A stretch of 11,870 bases of DNA from Actinomycetes bacterium (GCA_023438885.1 JAEXPS010000244.1:1-11870); one strand, 5' to 3'. Shown: positions 1 through 6,305, counted from the stretch's first letter. Notes: generated from the letters alone by a model not told the origin. Made by a program: numbers and translations.

Positions 1-927
1 GTCCACACCTGACCCGACCACACCCGACCCAGACCCGACTCGACCCGACCCAGGCGCAGTCACCGCGCCGGTAGCCGGCCCCTGAGAGCCACTCGAATGC
101 GACTCGATATCGGGCGGACCGCCCGCGGACTTCGGACCGTCCTGGCGCGCTCGACGACGAGGAGACGGTGCGGGGTCGTCGCCCGGGCCGGAGACAGGTC
201 GCACACCCGGCTGGGGTGCGGGTTCTGTCGTCTCGGCGGGCGTCGGTCGCTCGTCGTCTGCCTCCCGGAGCACGTTCTGCACCGTCGGGTAGCCGTTGTT
301 GGTCAGGTACTCGGCCGCCCACCTGCCGTACAGCGGCCTGGTCGGCACCGGGCGCAGCGGATGGTCGTCGTCCCATTGCGGGTTGTTGCTCCGCGAGGTG
401 TTGCAGCGCCAGCACGCCACCACCACCGTCTCCACAGTGCCGGCCTGACCGGGCACTCGGTGGTCCATCGTCCAGGACGCGTGGTGGCGGGTGCCGCGCC
501 ACTGGGTCAGCACGCCGCAGTAGCGGCAGTTGTCGCCGTCCCGCAGGACCATCGGCACCTTGAGCGCCGGGTCCTTGGCGTCGCCCTCCTGCTGGGCCGC
601 CCACTCCTTCTCTGCCCGGGACCGGATGTGCCAGAGGTTCTCGTCCTCGAGCAACTTGTAGACCCGCAGGCCGTCGATGGTGTGCTCGGTGAGCAGCCCG
701 ACCCGCATCGCCGCAGCGATCAGGACGTCGGTCCGCGACCCACCGAGCATCCGGCACTGCCCGACCTCGACGTAGTAGTCGGCGTCGTGCTGTGCCGACA
801 TCGTCGACAGCCCCCACAGCCAGCCCATCACCTCGAGACGCAGCCGCTCGTCGGCATCCGGGAGCGCGTCGATCTTCATCAGCTTCGGGTGGGTGGCTGC
901 ACCATCGCTGGACTTCTGCCAGGACAA
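1..927 (-). CDS. HNH endonuclease with N-terminal replication-initiator-like domain, 3' end outside window
   Basis: The frame is open for 309 codons and runs off the left edge, so the C-terminus is missing. Residues 1 to about 120 begin LSWQKSSDGAATHPKLMK and contain a compact helical region, resembling the N-terminal domain of phage replication-initiation or organiser proteins. This family link is inferred by eye. An HNH nuclease domain follows at about residues 130-185: a CRYC knuckle, the metal-binding TMDH motif and a CWRCN knuckle. These match the zinc-stabilised HNH fold. A Pro/Arg-rich linker and a Gly/Ser/Val tail come after it. I chose the TTG at 927 because GAGAGGG stands 9 nt upstream and the short WQK..HPK motif is typical of such N-termini; an internal ATG 16 codons later would lose it. 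It could act in replication start or, as for many phage HNH proteins, near packaging. HNH is firm; the replication role is tentative. Confidence 0.85.
   Translation of the reverse strand, partial: MSWQKSSDGAATHPKLMKIDALPDADERLRLEVMGWLWGLSTMSAQHDADYYVEVGQCRMLGGSRTDVLIAAAMRVGLLTEHTIDGLRVYKLLEDENLWHIRSRAEKEWAAQQEGDAKDPALKVPMVLRDGDNCRYCGVLTQWRGTRHHASWTMDHRVPGQAGTVETVVVACWRCNTSRSNNPQWDDDHPLRPVPTRPLYGRWAAEYLTNNGYPTVQNVLREADDERPTPAETTEPAPQPGVRPVSGPGDDPAPSPRRRARQDGPKSAGGPPDIESHSSGSQGPATGAVTAPGSGRVGSGSGVVGSGVD
7..49. repeat. Phased ACCCGAC direct repeats
   Basis: The heptamer ACCCGAC occurs on the plus strand at 12-18, 22-28, 33-39 and 43-49, with a one-mismatch copy (ACCTGAC) overlapping at 7-13. 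Start-to-start spacings of the four exact copies are 10, 11 and 10 bp, about one turn of DNA. The array lies inside the HNH gene and encodes a Gly/Ser/Val-rich tail. It may continue past the left edge. It could be an iteron-like protein-binding array or merely low-complexity coding sequence. Confidence 0.6.
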
Positions 928-936
928 GGCTGGGGT

Positions 937-951
937 CCCTCTCGTTCGGGT
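937..951 (-). promoter_or_regulatory. Ribosome binding site and upstream ACCCGA element of the HNH gene
   Basis: In the 27-nt gap after the 28-residue peptide gene, the minus strand carries ACCCGAA (951-945), one spacer base, then GAGAGGG (943-937). The latter lies 9 nt before the TTG at 927. This supports the rare TTG start. The ACCCGA element recurs before the other two stand-alone ribosome binding sites. Confidence 0.6.
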
Positions 952-954
952 CGG

Positions 955-1041
955 TCAGCCGCGCTTGGCGCGGCGGGCGTTGTTGGCGGCCGTGCGTCGC
1001 TTCGTGCGACGACGCGCCCGGCTGTGGGACCTGGCGGTCAT
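955..1041 (-). CDS. 28-residue arginine-rich peptide
   Basis: This is a very short gene with good translational signals. GGAGG (minus strand, 1055-1051) sits 9 nt before the ATG, and the ATG overlaps the stop of the upstream gene as ATGA. The product has 10 Arg and 2 Lys in 28 residues and no acidic residue, with a run of basic residues at positions 8-16. Such a peptide would bind nucleic acid or acidic protein surfaces; no family is recognised. It ends 27 nt before the HNH gene, so it may also serve to carry ribosomes toward that start. It could be a small ribosomal-like or nucleoid-binding peptide, or a translated leader. Existence is supported by coupling and the Shine-Dalgarno sequence; function is unknown. 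Confidence 0.7.
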   Translation of the reverse strand: MTARSHSRARRRTKRRTAANNARRAKRG

Positions 1042-1208
1042 GTGCCCTCACCTCCCTCCTCATCGACGTTGCAGACCGGTCCGGCGCCCGGGTGCACCAC
1101 TCGCATGTGCGCGGCGAGGCTCGTGGTCCGCTCGAGTCCCTCGCCCGTCTGGCCCTGCAGGAGGCACACCGGGCACTGCCAGCACTCGACACAGCGGGGC
1201 GACGTCAT
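1038..1208 (-). CDS. Small C2H2-type zinc-finger-like protein, 56 residues
   Basis: The ATG at 1208 overlaps the preceding stop as ATGA; an upstream in-frame start would overlap the 187-residue gene by about 70 nt and is less likely. The protein has C6xxC9, then C12-P-V-C15, and H34-x4-H39 in the stretch SLAAHMRVVH. That is a plausible C2H2 zinc finger with a long loop between the cysteine and histidine pairs, plus an extra cysteine pair before it. The C-terminus is short and acidic, and its purine-rich codons contain the ribosome binding site of the next gene. Small zinc fingers like this occur in actinophage early operons, usually without known function. DNA binding or protein contact is inference. 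Confidence 0.8.
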   Translation of the reverse strand: MTSPRCVECWQCPVCLLQGQTGEGLERTTSLAAHMRVVHPGAGPVCNVDEEGGEGT

Positions 1209-1768
1209 CGGTCGGCCGCCGAGGGCGGCCCGGACGGGTCGGTGCTGGCGTGCTCGCCGCAGTTGTCGCAGACCCACAGCTTCGGCGGGATGCCGCGCAT
1301 GGTCGGCGGCCGCGAGATCTCACGCCACTGGTGGTCGCGCCGGGTGCGGGGATCGGCGTCTGCGGCCTTGCACTCGCGCGTCTCCCGGCACGACGAGCAC
1401 ACGAGGTCGTCGCCGGCCACGAACGCGTAGGGAGGGTCGGCATCATCCTCGGACGGGGCGAGCGAGCTGCGAGCCTGCTCGATCGATGAGTAGTGGATCG
1501 TCCCGATGTCGGAGTCCTCGACCGGCTGCCCGCAATCGGAACACTGAGCGGTGACACACAGGTCCTCGACGACGATCCACGACGGCACCGGAAACGGCCG
1601 CACACGCCGGACGGCCAGGATCGCCTCGAAGTCCGTCACGAGTCCGTAGTTCGGTCCAGCGAGCTGGTCGACGTCCGCGAGCGCGGCCCGCACTCTCTCC
1701 ACGCGCGCGTCGTCGAGCGTCGGCGCCGGCCGGGGCGGGACCACCAGGGGCAGCGGGTCGACGGTCAC
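1205..1768 (-). CDS. Zinc-ribbon protein of unknown function, 187 residues
   Basis: The GTG start overlaps the upstream stop as GTGA, and the TGA stop overlaps the next ATG. Residues 1 to about 70 are a Pro-rich lead and a helical segment. Residues 76-127 carry two cysteine pairs, CSDC (76/79) and CSSC (124/127), about 45 residues apart; together they could bind one zinc in a ribbon. A third pair, CDNC (167/170), followed by His173, lies near the C-terminus. I recognise no named family. The multiple ribbons suggest a structural zinc protein that binds nucleic acid or another phage or host protein. It sits in a run of cysteine-rich small genes just upstream of the HNH gene. Confidence 0.85.
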   Translation of the reverse strand: MTVDPLPLVVPPRPAPTLDDARVERVRAALADVDQLAGPNYGLVTDFEAILAVRRVRPFPVPSWIVVEDLCVTAQCSDCGQPVEDSDIGTIHYSSIEQARSSLAPSEDDADPPYAFVAGDDLVCSSCRETRECKAADADPRTRRDHQWREISRPPTMRGIPPKLWVCDNCGEHASTDPSGPPSAADR

Positions 1769-1992
1769 TGGACCGGCCTCGGGCGGGTGCTGATCGACAG
1801 GACGACGAGCTCGCCGTTCTCGACGCGCACCGTCAGCGTCGAGAAGTCGATGTCGCGCGTGCCCGCCGGGAACACCTCGCCCAGGTCGGCGATCGCCGCG
1901 GCGACGCGGGCCAGGCCCAGCGGCGTGCCGTTCTGGTCGCCCGGGATCATCACCGAGTCGTCGACCCAGAGCGTCTTGGTCAGGGTGGCCAT
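1765..1992 (-). CDS. Hypothetical protein, 75 residues
   Basis: I chose the ATG at 1992 because it forms a TGATG overlap with the upstream stop; a GTG 14 codons earlier would overlap that gene by about 40 nt. The protein (MATLTKTLWVDDSVMIPG...) alternates hydrophobic and polar residues and ends in predicted beta strands (LTVRVENGELVVLSIS). This suggests a small mixed alpha/beta fold. No cysteines, signal peptide or membrane segment are present. No family recognised. It is coupled to genes on both sides, so it should be made together with them. Confidence 0.8.
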   Translation of the reverse strand: MATLTKTLWVDDSVMIPGDQNGTPLGLARVAAAIADLGEVFPAGTRDIDFSTLTVRVENGELVVLSISTRPRPVQ

Positions 1993-2231
1993 CAGGTTGT
2001 CCTCTCCGTCATCATCTGGTGCACGACGAACCACGTGTCGTCGCTGGGGGTGTGTACGCCGGCGGCCTTCACCACCGCGGCGCGGTGGCCCTTGCCGGGC
2101 AGCAGGTCGTCGTCCGACACGCCGAGCGCGATCGCCGCGTCCGCGAGCGCGCGGGCCTTGCGGCGGCGGCCGGCCTCGGCGCGCGGGTCGTGCGCGAAGT
2201 CGTGCTCGCGGGCCGGTGCGGGCTCAGACAT
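1992..2231 (-). CDS. Hypothetical basic/acidic small protein, 79 residues
   Basis: The ATG at 2231 overlaps the upstream gene by 8 nt, the longest overlap in the window, and the TGA at 1994-1992 shares one base with the next ATG. The first 30 residues are charged (GRRRKARALAD), followed by a helix and the segment SDDDLLPGKGHRAAVVKAAG, and the chain ends near WFVVHQMM. The middle could be a small DNA-binding helical unit, but I see no secure helix-turn-helix. No family recognised. Confidence 0.8.
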   Translation of the reverse strand: MSEPAPAREHDFAHDPRAEAGRRRKARALADAAIALGVSDDDLLPGKGHRAAVVKAAGVHTPSDDTWFVVHQMMTERTT

Positions 2232-2715
2232 TGGGGTCGCCCGCGTTGTCGGTCAGGTCGATGACCGTGAACTCGTCGAAGCCGCCGCCGTCCCAGTCGA
2301 TCGGGTAGCGACCGGGGCCGCGCTTGCGGGCGATCTCCCAGGCGGACTCCGGCATGTCCCACCCGGACGCCTCGATCAGGTAGCAGGCGCCGCCTGCAAC
2401 GCACGGCTCGCCGTCGAACATCTGGTGCGGCTCGCCGTGCTTCTCGCCGCCGTCGTAGGCGCCTTCCAAGTAGGTGTCCCGCGCTTCGTCGTCATCGTTG
2501 AACGTCGCGAGTGCCTCGCAGCAGGTGTCGCACTCCTGCCAGCACTCGCAGCGTCCGGCTTCGACACCAGGGCACTCGATCGCGATGTTGAACGGGTCGG
2601 TGTTGCACTCGTCGCAGCCGTCGCGGCGGTGTCGCTCGTCCCACTCGTGGCCCGGCTCCATGTCGTCCTTCGCGATGGCCACGACCAGGTGGTGCACCGC
2701 TCGCTCGCCGCTCAT
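2224..2715 (-). CDS. Cysteine-rich hypothetical protein, 163 residues
   Basis: The start ATG at 2715 gives an ATGA overlap with the resolvase gene; a longer frame upstream is an antisense-like Arg-rich shadow of that gene. Ten cysteines are present, eight of them in residues 34-66 (CDEC at 34/37, C48, C56, C58, C62, C65, C66), with two more at 105 and 111. The cluster CECWQECDTCC is dense enough for one or two zinc sites. The C-terminal third is acidic and ends in DEFTVIDLTDNAGDPNV, likely beta strands. No transmembrane segment or signal peptide. Its family is unknown to me; metal binding is inference from the spacing. Confidence 0.8.
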   Translation of the reverse strand: MSGERAVHHLVVAIAKDDMEPGHEWDERHRRDGCDECNTDPFNIAIECPGVEAGRCECWQECDTCCEALATFNDDDEARDTYLEGAYDGGEKHGEPHQMFDGEPCVAGGACYLIEASGWDMPESAWEIARKRGPGRYPIDWDGGGFDEFTVIDLTDNAGDPNV

Positions 2716-3137
2716 CCCTCGCTCCTCTCGACGGTGGTGCTCGGCTCGAGCGGTTCCCACTCGAACCGCAGCCACGCCAGTCCGGTGCGGGTGGCGCCGG
2801 CCGCGTCGGAGACCCGCAGGTCCGGGCCGACCAGGTGTTTGTCGTCGTCGTCGGGCAGCACGCCGGCGTCGATCGCGCCGTCGACGAGGGCCTTGATCGT
2901 CGGGGCGAGGTTCGCCACGTCCCGGCGCCGGCCGTCTGCGGGCCACGTCACCCGGACGGTCAGCCGGGCACGGGTCACGCCGTAGCGCCCGAACTCCCGC
3001 GCCACGTCGCGGTGCGTGACCTTGCCCTTGTCCCGCAGGACCCGGGTGCGCGCCTGCCGCTCCGACCAGTGCTCCCGGCCGTTGGCCGACAGCGCCTCAG
3101 CACGCAGGTCCAGTGGGACCGACACGATCGTCTTCAC
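2712..3137 (-). CDS. rusA: RusA-like Holliday junction resolvase
   Basis: RusA-family proteins cut four-way DNA junctions as dimers and, in phages, resolve recombination or replication intermediates. This 141-residue protein is close to the usual RusA length (E. coli RusA is 120). It shows the family pattern: SANGREHW near residue 18, then RRDVANLAPTIKALVDGAID (71-90) and VLPDDDDKHLVG (93-104). The acidic residues D73, D90 and the D96-D99 run, with K82, would form the metal site. In place of the classical DxDN it has DxxN (DVAN); as I recall, this variant is usual in actinophage members. The GTG at 3137 was chosen for its GTGA overlap with the upstream stop; the longer frame adds 20 non-conserved residues. 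The neighbouring downstream gene is cysteine-rich and unrelated. Confidence 0.9.
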   Translation of the reverse strand: MKTIVSVPLDLRAEALSANGREHWSERQARTRVLRDKGKVTHRDVAREFGRYGVTRARLTVRVTWPADGRRRDVANLAPTIKALVDGAIDAGVLPDDDDKHLVGPDLRVSDAAGATRTGLAWLRFEWEPLEPSTTVERSEG

Positions 3138-3463
3138 CGGACACCACCTCGCCGGCGTGACGACGTCGACAAGGCAGCCAGACCCGGGCGACGCCACCGC
3201 AGCACCTGACCGACGACGGGCTCCTTCGGGTGCGGCATCGTCCGCCCCGTCGCGACGTACTCCAGGTACACCGAGCCCGCCTGCCCGCCCACGTCGACCA
3301 GGTGCTGCGCCGCGGCGACAGAGGCCTTCCAGTCGTCCACGAAGTACCAGCGCGAAGCCAGCGGGCCGTCAGCGCACACCACCACGGCGCGACCCTCGGC
3401 CACCCACTTCGCCACAGGCTTCGCCGGCCGGGCCGGGCGCTCGGTCTTGGCTGCAGGCGTCAC
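3134..3463 (-). CDS. Hypothetical protein, 109 residues
   Basis: The GTG start and TGA stop both overlap neighbours as GTGA. The first 20 residues are Lys/Pro/Ala-rich and probably flexible. Residues 20-90 form an alternating strand/helix pattern: AVVVC, WYFVDDWKASVAAAQHLVDVGG, then SVYLEYV. The C-terminus is basic (SSRRRGGVR). No motif ties it to a known family. Its position between the ASCH and resolvase genes gives no firm role. Confidence 0.8.
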   Translation of the reverse strand: MTPAAKTERPARPAKPVAKWVAEGRAVVVCADGPLASRWYFVDDWKASVAAAQHLVDVGGQAGSVYLEYVATGRTMPHPKEPVVGQVLRWRRPGLAALSTSSRRRGGVR

Positions 3464-3939
3464 GCCGCCACCTGCTCCCAGATCGCGGCCGCGAGCGCCT
3501 CGTCAGGGCGCCAGAGGCTGAGGAAGCCACGGGCCGGCACCGCCTTGGCGAGCGGGCGGGGGTTCTCGATCACTAGGTGGAAGTGGTCCGGCTCAGCCCA
3601 GGGCGAGCACCACTTCGTGTACTGGTCGCCCGGCACGCGGACATGCACGTCCACGAGGTCGACGACGCCGATCACGTGCCCCCGCTGGTCGTCGAGCAGC
3701 TGCTGCAGAGCCGAGTACGACGGCAGCTCCTGTCGAGCGCGCACGAGGGCCTCATGCAGCGCGGGGTGCTGGGGAACGACGAACAGTGCGTCGTCCCACT
3801 CGCGTGCCGCGTGGATCGCGACCGGGCCGCGGTAGTCGCCGGCGATGTTCCGCGTTCGGTTCTCGACGTCCTTGCCGCCGTGGATGATCGCCCACGCCCA
3901 TGGCTGGCGCACCGTCAACACCCGCAGCTGGTCGCTCAC
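3460..3939 (-). CDS. ASCH-domain protein
   Basis: ASCH domains share the PUA-like fold; members bind RNA, and one bacterial member (YqfB) hydrolyses N4-acetylcytidine. The protein of 159 residues opens with LRVLTVRQPWAWAIIHGGKD and VENRTRN, the typical ASCH N-terminal block. K23 and E26 in GGKDVEN match conserved polar positions. PVAIHAA follows at about residue 55, and strands such as HVIGVVDLVDVHV (about 104-116) complete the barrel. I start at GTG 3939, which forms a GTGA overlap; the longer frame adds 16 residues upstream of the conserved block. It directly follows the DUF5131 and deoxyribosyltransferase genes, which hints at a role in base or nucleoside handling. RNA binding is the alternative. 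Confidence 0.88.
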   Translation of the reverse strand: MSDQLRVLTVRQPWAWAIIHGGKDVENRTRNIAGDYRGPVAIHAAREWDDALFVVPQHPALHEALVRARQELPSYSALQQLLDDQRGHVIGVVDLVDVHVRVPGDQYTKWCSPWAEPDHFHLVIENPRPLAKAVPARGFLSLWRPDEALAAAIWEQVAA

Positions 3940-4904
3940 GACGTCAACCCCGTAGGCCTGTGCCCAACTGGCCACTGCTGCGGCCACCGCGAGCGCAGCT
4001 CGTCAGGCCAGAGGCTCGGGTCGTCGCCCTTGCCGGGCACGGAGAGCTCCTTCGCCAGGACGGAACCGAGCTGCTTGACGAACACCGATACGGAGTAGGC
4101 CTGGCAGGTCTCGACGATGTCATCGACCCAGCTCGGGTCCATGCGCCGCGCGCCTGGGCCCGACTCTCCGCCGACAATCACCCAGTGCAGGCCTCCCTCG
4201 GCCGCCAGCCGGATCGGGGCGCGCTGGATCCGCCCGATGAGCGGCTCAGCCGACAGGAACCGGACTGCAGCCGGCGTCGCGAGCAGGGCGGGCACCCGCA
4301 GCGCAAACCTGGCGTCGTCCTCCGCCGAGACGCCGAGCCACACGTTGTGCAGCACGTTCGGGAACCAGCGGGGCCCTTCCATCCAGTCGTACAGCGGGTA
4401 CGCCGCCCCGGGCGGGGGCGTGCCCATGCTGTCGAGCATGTCCGCGAACAGACGGGCCCGTGGCGAGGAGTACACCGCGCGAACCGCCTCCGGCCCGCGC
4501 GGCATCGGGATGCCGTCCACGAGTTCGTCACCGGTCGTGTCGTGCCAGCGGGTCACCCACGAGCGCATCCGGGCGTGCCGCTTGGTAAGGATCTGGAACG
4601 TGTGCTGCGGCGCCTGCGCCATCACCTCCCACGCCCGCGCGATGTACCCGTCGGGCACGTCGGCGTGGAACAGGTCGCTCATCGAGTTGACGAACACCTG
4701 CCGTGGCTTGGCCCACCGCAGCGGGAGCACGAGCCGCTCCGGGTGCAGCGTCACCTTGAACCCCTGCGGGTAGGCCGGCGTCCCGGCGAACCGCTCCGCG
4801 ATGCCCCGTGCGTAGCAGTGGTCACAGCCCGGGCTAACCTCGGTGCAGCCAGTCACCGGATTCCACGAGGCATCCGTCCACCCGATCCGCGAGCGCGCGC
4901 CCAT
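3936..4904 (-). CDS. Phage Gp37/Gp68 (DUF5131) family protein, radical-SAM-like
   Basis: This 322-residue protein matches the Gp37/Gp68 family along its length: IGWTDASWNPVTGC near the start, then VSPGCDHCYA, with FVNSMSDLFH (about 72-81), FQILTKRHARM, LGVSAEDD, VRFLSAEPLIG, HWVIVGGESGPGARRMD and VFVKQLGS. C20, C27 and C30 (CX6CX2C) probably bind an iron-sulfur cluster, as in radical-SAM enzymes, although the spacing is not the canonical CX3CX2C. The substrate is unknown. The stop-start junction reads GTGATG, so the start may be GTG at 4907 or ATG at 4904; I use the ATG, which adds no extra residue before the family start. The partner TcmP gene sometimes found next to this family is not visible here. 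The family assignment is firm; the reaction is not known. Confidence 0.92.
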   Translation of the reverse strand: MGARSRIGWTDASWNPVTGCTEVSPGCDHCYARGIAERFAGTPAYPQGFKVTLHPERLVLPLRWAKPRQVFVNSMSDLFHADVPDGYIARAWEVMAQAPQHTFQILTKRHARMRSWVTRWHDTTGDELVDGIPMPRGPEAVRAVYSSPRARLFADMLDSMGTPPPGAAYPLYDWMEGPRWFPNVLHNVWLGVSAEDDARFALRVPALLATPAAVRFLSAEPLIGRIQRAPIRLAAEGGLHWVIVGGESGPGARRMDPSWVDDIVETCQAYSVSVFVKQLGSVLAKELSVPGKGDDPSLWPDELRSRWPQQWPVGHRPTGLTS

Positions 4905-5380
4905 CACGCACCCGCCTCAGCGACCCAGGCGACCCTGTCGAGCCAGCGGGTCAGGTCGACGAGCGTGGGCGCGAGGTGGTCGACCATGCGGTACATCAGC
5001 TCGGGCTCGACCGGGTCCTCGAGGAGGACCGCGGTCCGCTTCCCAGCTCCGACGGCCCAGCCGAGCTCGAGGTGCGCGGACTTCCCGCAAGGCAGGACCA
5101 GCACGCACGCGTCGGCCCACTGCATCGCGTCGAAGTCGGACGCGAAGCCGGCGACTGCGCGAGGGTGGTTGACCATCTCCAGGTAGTCGTCGACCCGCTG
5201 CCAGTCCGAGCCCTTGCCGGGCACGCACGGAGCGAGCGAGGCCTTCACCTCGGCCCAGGAGAACCCCGTCCCGCCGGCGGGGTTCCGGAAGTCGTACACC
5301 TGGTGCCCGTCGCGGCGCAGGCAGTCCACGACGATCGGCTGGGTCGGGTTACGCCACGACGAGGCGACGTAGATCTTCAC
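4904..5380 (-). CDS. Nucleoside 2-deoxyribosyltransferase-like protein
   Basis: Enzymes of this fold transfer or hydrolyse the deoxyribose of nucleosides, for base salvage or sanitation. The protein (158 residues) starts VKIYVASSWRN, the first strand and loop. VYDFRNP comes at 28-34 and GFSW at 40. The active-site block follows: GFASDFDAMQWADACVLVLP (78-97), then CGKSAHLELGWAVGAGK (98-114). Glu105 in HLELG fits the catalytic nucleophile, and D82, D84 and D90 fit the conserved acidic positions. The end has VEPELMYRM. GTG at 5380 makes a GTGA overlap with the HTH gene, and the protein then begins exactly at the first strand, so the longer frame (70 extra Arg/Pro-rich residues) is rejected. It precedes DUF5131 and ASCH genes. 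Members without transferase activity exist, so the reaction is inferred. Confidence 0.88.
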   Translation of the reverse strand: MKIYVASSWRNPTQPIVVDCLRRDGHQVYDFRNPAGGTGFSWAEVKASLAPCVPGKGSDWQRVDDYLEMVNHPRAVAGFASDFDAMQWADACVLVLPCGKSAHLELGWAVGAGKRTAVLLEDPVEPELMYRMVDHLAPTLVDLTRWLDRVAWVAEAGA

Positions 5381-5961
5381 GCTGCCCTCCTCGCCGCCGC
5401 GGGGGGCGCGTACGGGTCGTCGAGGTCCTCGTCGTCCCAGCAGAGCGGCGGCAGGTAGCCCGCTGCGGCCGCGCGGGCACGCGTGCGTGCGCTCGCGCCG
5501 GGGACCGCCGACAGGGCCGCGTAGGCGGCACATGCGGCCTCGTGGCACCTCAGGAATGTCCAGCCACGGCTGACGTCCTGGGTGACCCACTGCGACTTCC
5601 AGCCGGGCCCTCCCGCCGCAGTGATCTGTGCGTGCGTGTGCCCCAACGCCAGCAGCGCCTGAACGCGGCGGATAGTGCCCGTCGCCGGCACCCGATCCGC
5701 AGGCCGGGTGCGGGCCGCGATCAGCGAGTCGAACCGGACCTGCAGGATCCGCAACGCGATCGCCCGCTGCACGGTCGCGAACCGCGCCGACTCGATGTCA
5801 CGGACAAGCGTCGCCGAGCAGCCCGAGGCCTGCGCCAGCGCCCGAGCCGACACGCCAGCCGCGCGGAGCATCAGCACCCGGTCACGCACCAACTCGACGG
5901 GCATCGGCGACGTCGCCCGCCCGCGAAAGCGCGCGATCCTGTGCGCCTTGTAGCGGTTCAC
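5377..5961 (-). CDS. Helix-turn-helix DNA-binding protein, 194 residues
   Basis: Residues 22-58 give a clear helix-turn-helix: VRDRVLMLRAAGVSARALAQ, then ASGCSATLVRDIES, with the turn at GCS. A second half (95-130) has TGTIRRVQALLALGHTHAQI and may form another helical DNA- or protein-binding unit. The C-terminus carries AGYLPPLCWDDEDLDDPYAP, a PPL-W-DD-DDP signature I have seen repeatedly in hypothetical proteins of actinobacteria and their phages; Cys174 replaces the usual Ala there. The N-terminus is basic. GTG at 5961 makes a GTGA overlap. It is likely a transcriptional regulator, possibly of this operon, but no operator is visible. A replication or partition role cannot be ruled out. Confidence 0.85.
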   Translation of the reverse strand: MNRYKAHRIARFRGRATSPMPVELVRDRVLMLRAAGVSARALAQASGCSATLVRDIESARFATVQRAIALRILQVRFDSLIAARTRPADRVPATGTIRRVQALLALGHTHAQITAAGGPGWKSQWVTQDVSRGWTFLRCHEAACAAYAALSAVPGASARTRARAAAAGYLPPLCWDDEDLDDPYAPPAAARRAA

Positions 5962-6305
5962 GTTTCGTCGTCCTCGTCCTCGTTGCCGTCGAGGACCTCG
6001 CCGGTGCCCGGGTCCACGCGCAGGCCGTCGATCTCGAGCTCGTGCTGACCGGTGTGCGCCTGCCGTGCCGCACGCATCAGCCGGTCCGCGACGTCGACAT
6101 CGCCCGGCAGGACCGGCTGCACGTCGACCACCGCGAGGACCGCCTCGACCTCGCCGGTGTGCACGTTCTCGACCCGCTTGGCCACCTGCGCGCGGACCAG
6201 CAGCGTGAACTCGTCGACGTCGTCCGCCGCGAGCAGCTGCCGCTCGATCGACCCGAGCCCGTTGTGCGCGGAGTCCTTCGGGAGCGCACCCGACAGCTTC
6301 GTCAT
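5958..6305 (-). CDS. Hypothetical acidic protein, 115 residues
   Basis: Overlaps of ATGA at the start and GTGA at the stop link it to its neighbours. The protein is acidic, with helices around SIERQLLAADDVDEFTLLVRAQ (split by loops) and VADRLMRAARQAH, and a strand VEAVLAVVDVQ in between. The tail GNEDEDDET is strongly acidic. No cysteine, signal peptide or membrane segment. I do not recognise a family. The acidic tail could mimic DNA or bind basic proteins, but that is speculation. Confidence 0.8.
   Translation of the reverse strand: MTKLSGALPKDSAHNGLGSIERQLLAADDVDEFTLLVRAQVAKRVENVHTGEVEAVLAVVDVQPVLPGDVDVADRLMRAARQAHTGQHELEIDGLRVDPGTGEVLDGNEDEDDET

Noticed and set aside
1..60. CRISPR array from the repeated ACCCGAC units
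   Set aside because: The units are 7 bp with 3-4 bp between them and lie in a coding frame, far too short for CRISPR repeats and spacers.
97..1554. Long plus-strand open frame of 485 codons
   Set aside because: It is antisense to several coupled minus-strand genes with recognisable motifs (HNH, zinc fingers). Its product is Arg/Pro/Gly-rich low-complexity sequence without domains, as expected from a GC-rich shadow frame.
3900..5186. Plus-strand open frame of 428 codons
   Set aside because: It lies opposite the DUF5131 and deoxyribosyltransferase-like genes, whose conserved motifs fix the coding strand. The translation shows no domain.
4904..5590. N-terminal extension of the deoxyribosyltransferase-like protein to 228 residues
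   Set aside because: The added 70 residues are Arg/Pro-rich and overlap the HTH gene by about 210 nt, while the GTG at 5380 gives an exact GTGA overlap at the first conserved strand.
5953..5970. parS-like stretch near GGTTCACGTTTCG
   Set aside because: It shares only part of the core of the parS palindrome, is not itself palindromic, and is explained by the coding overlap at the start of the HTH gene.
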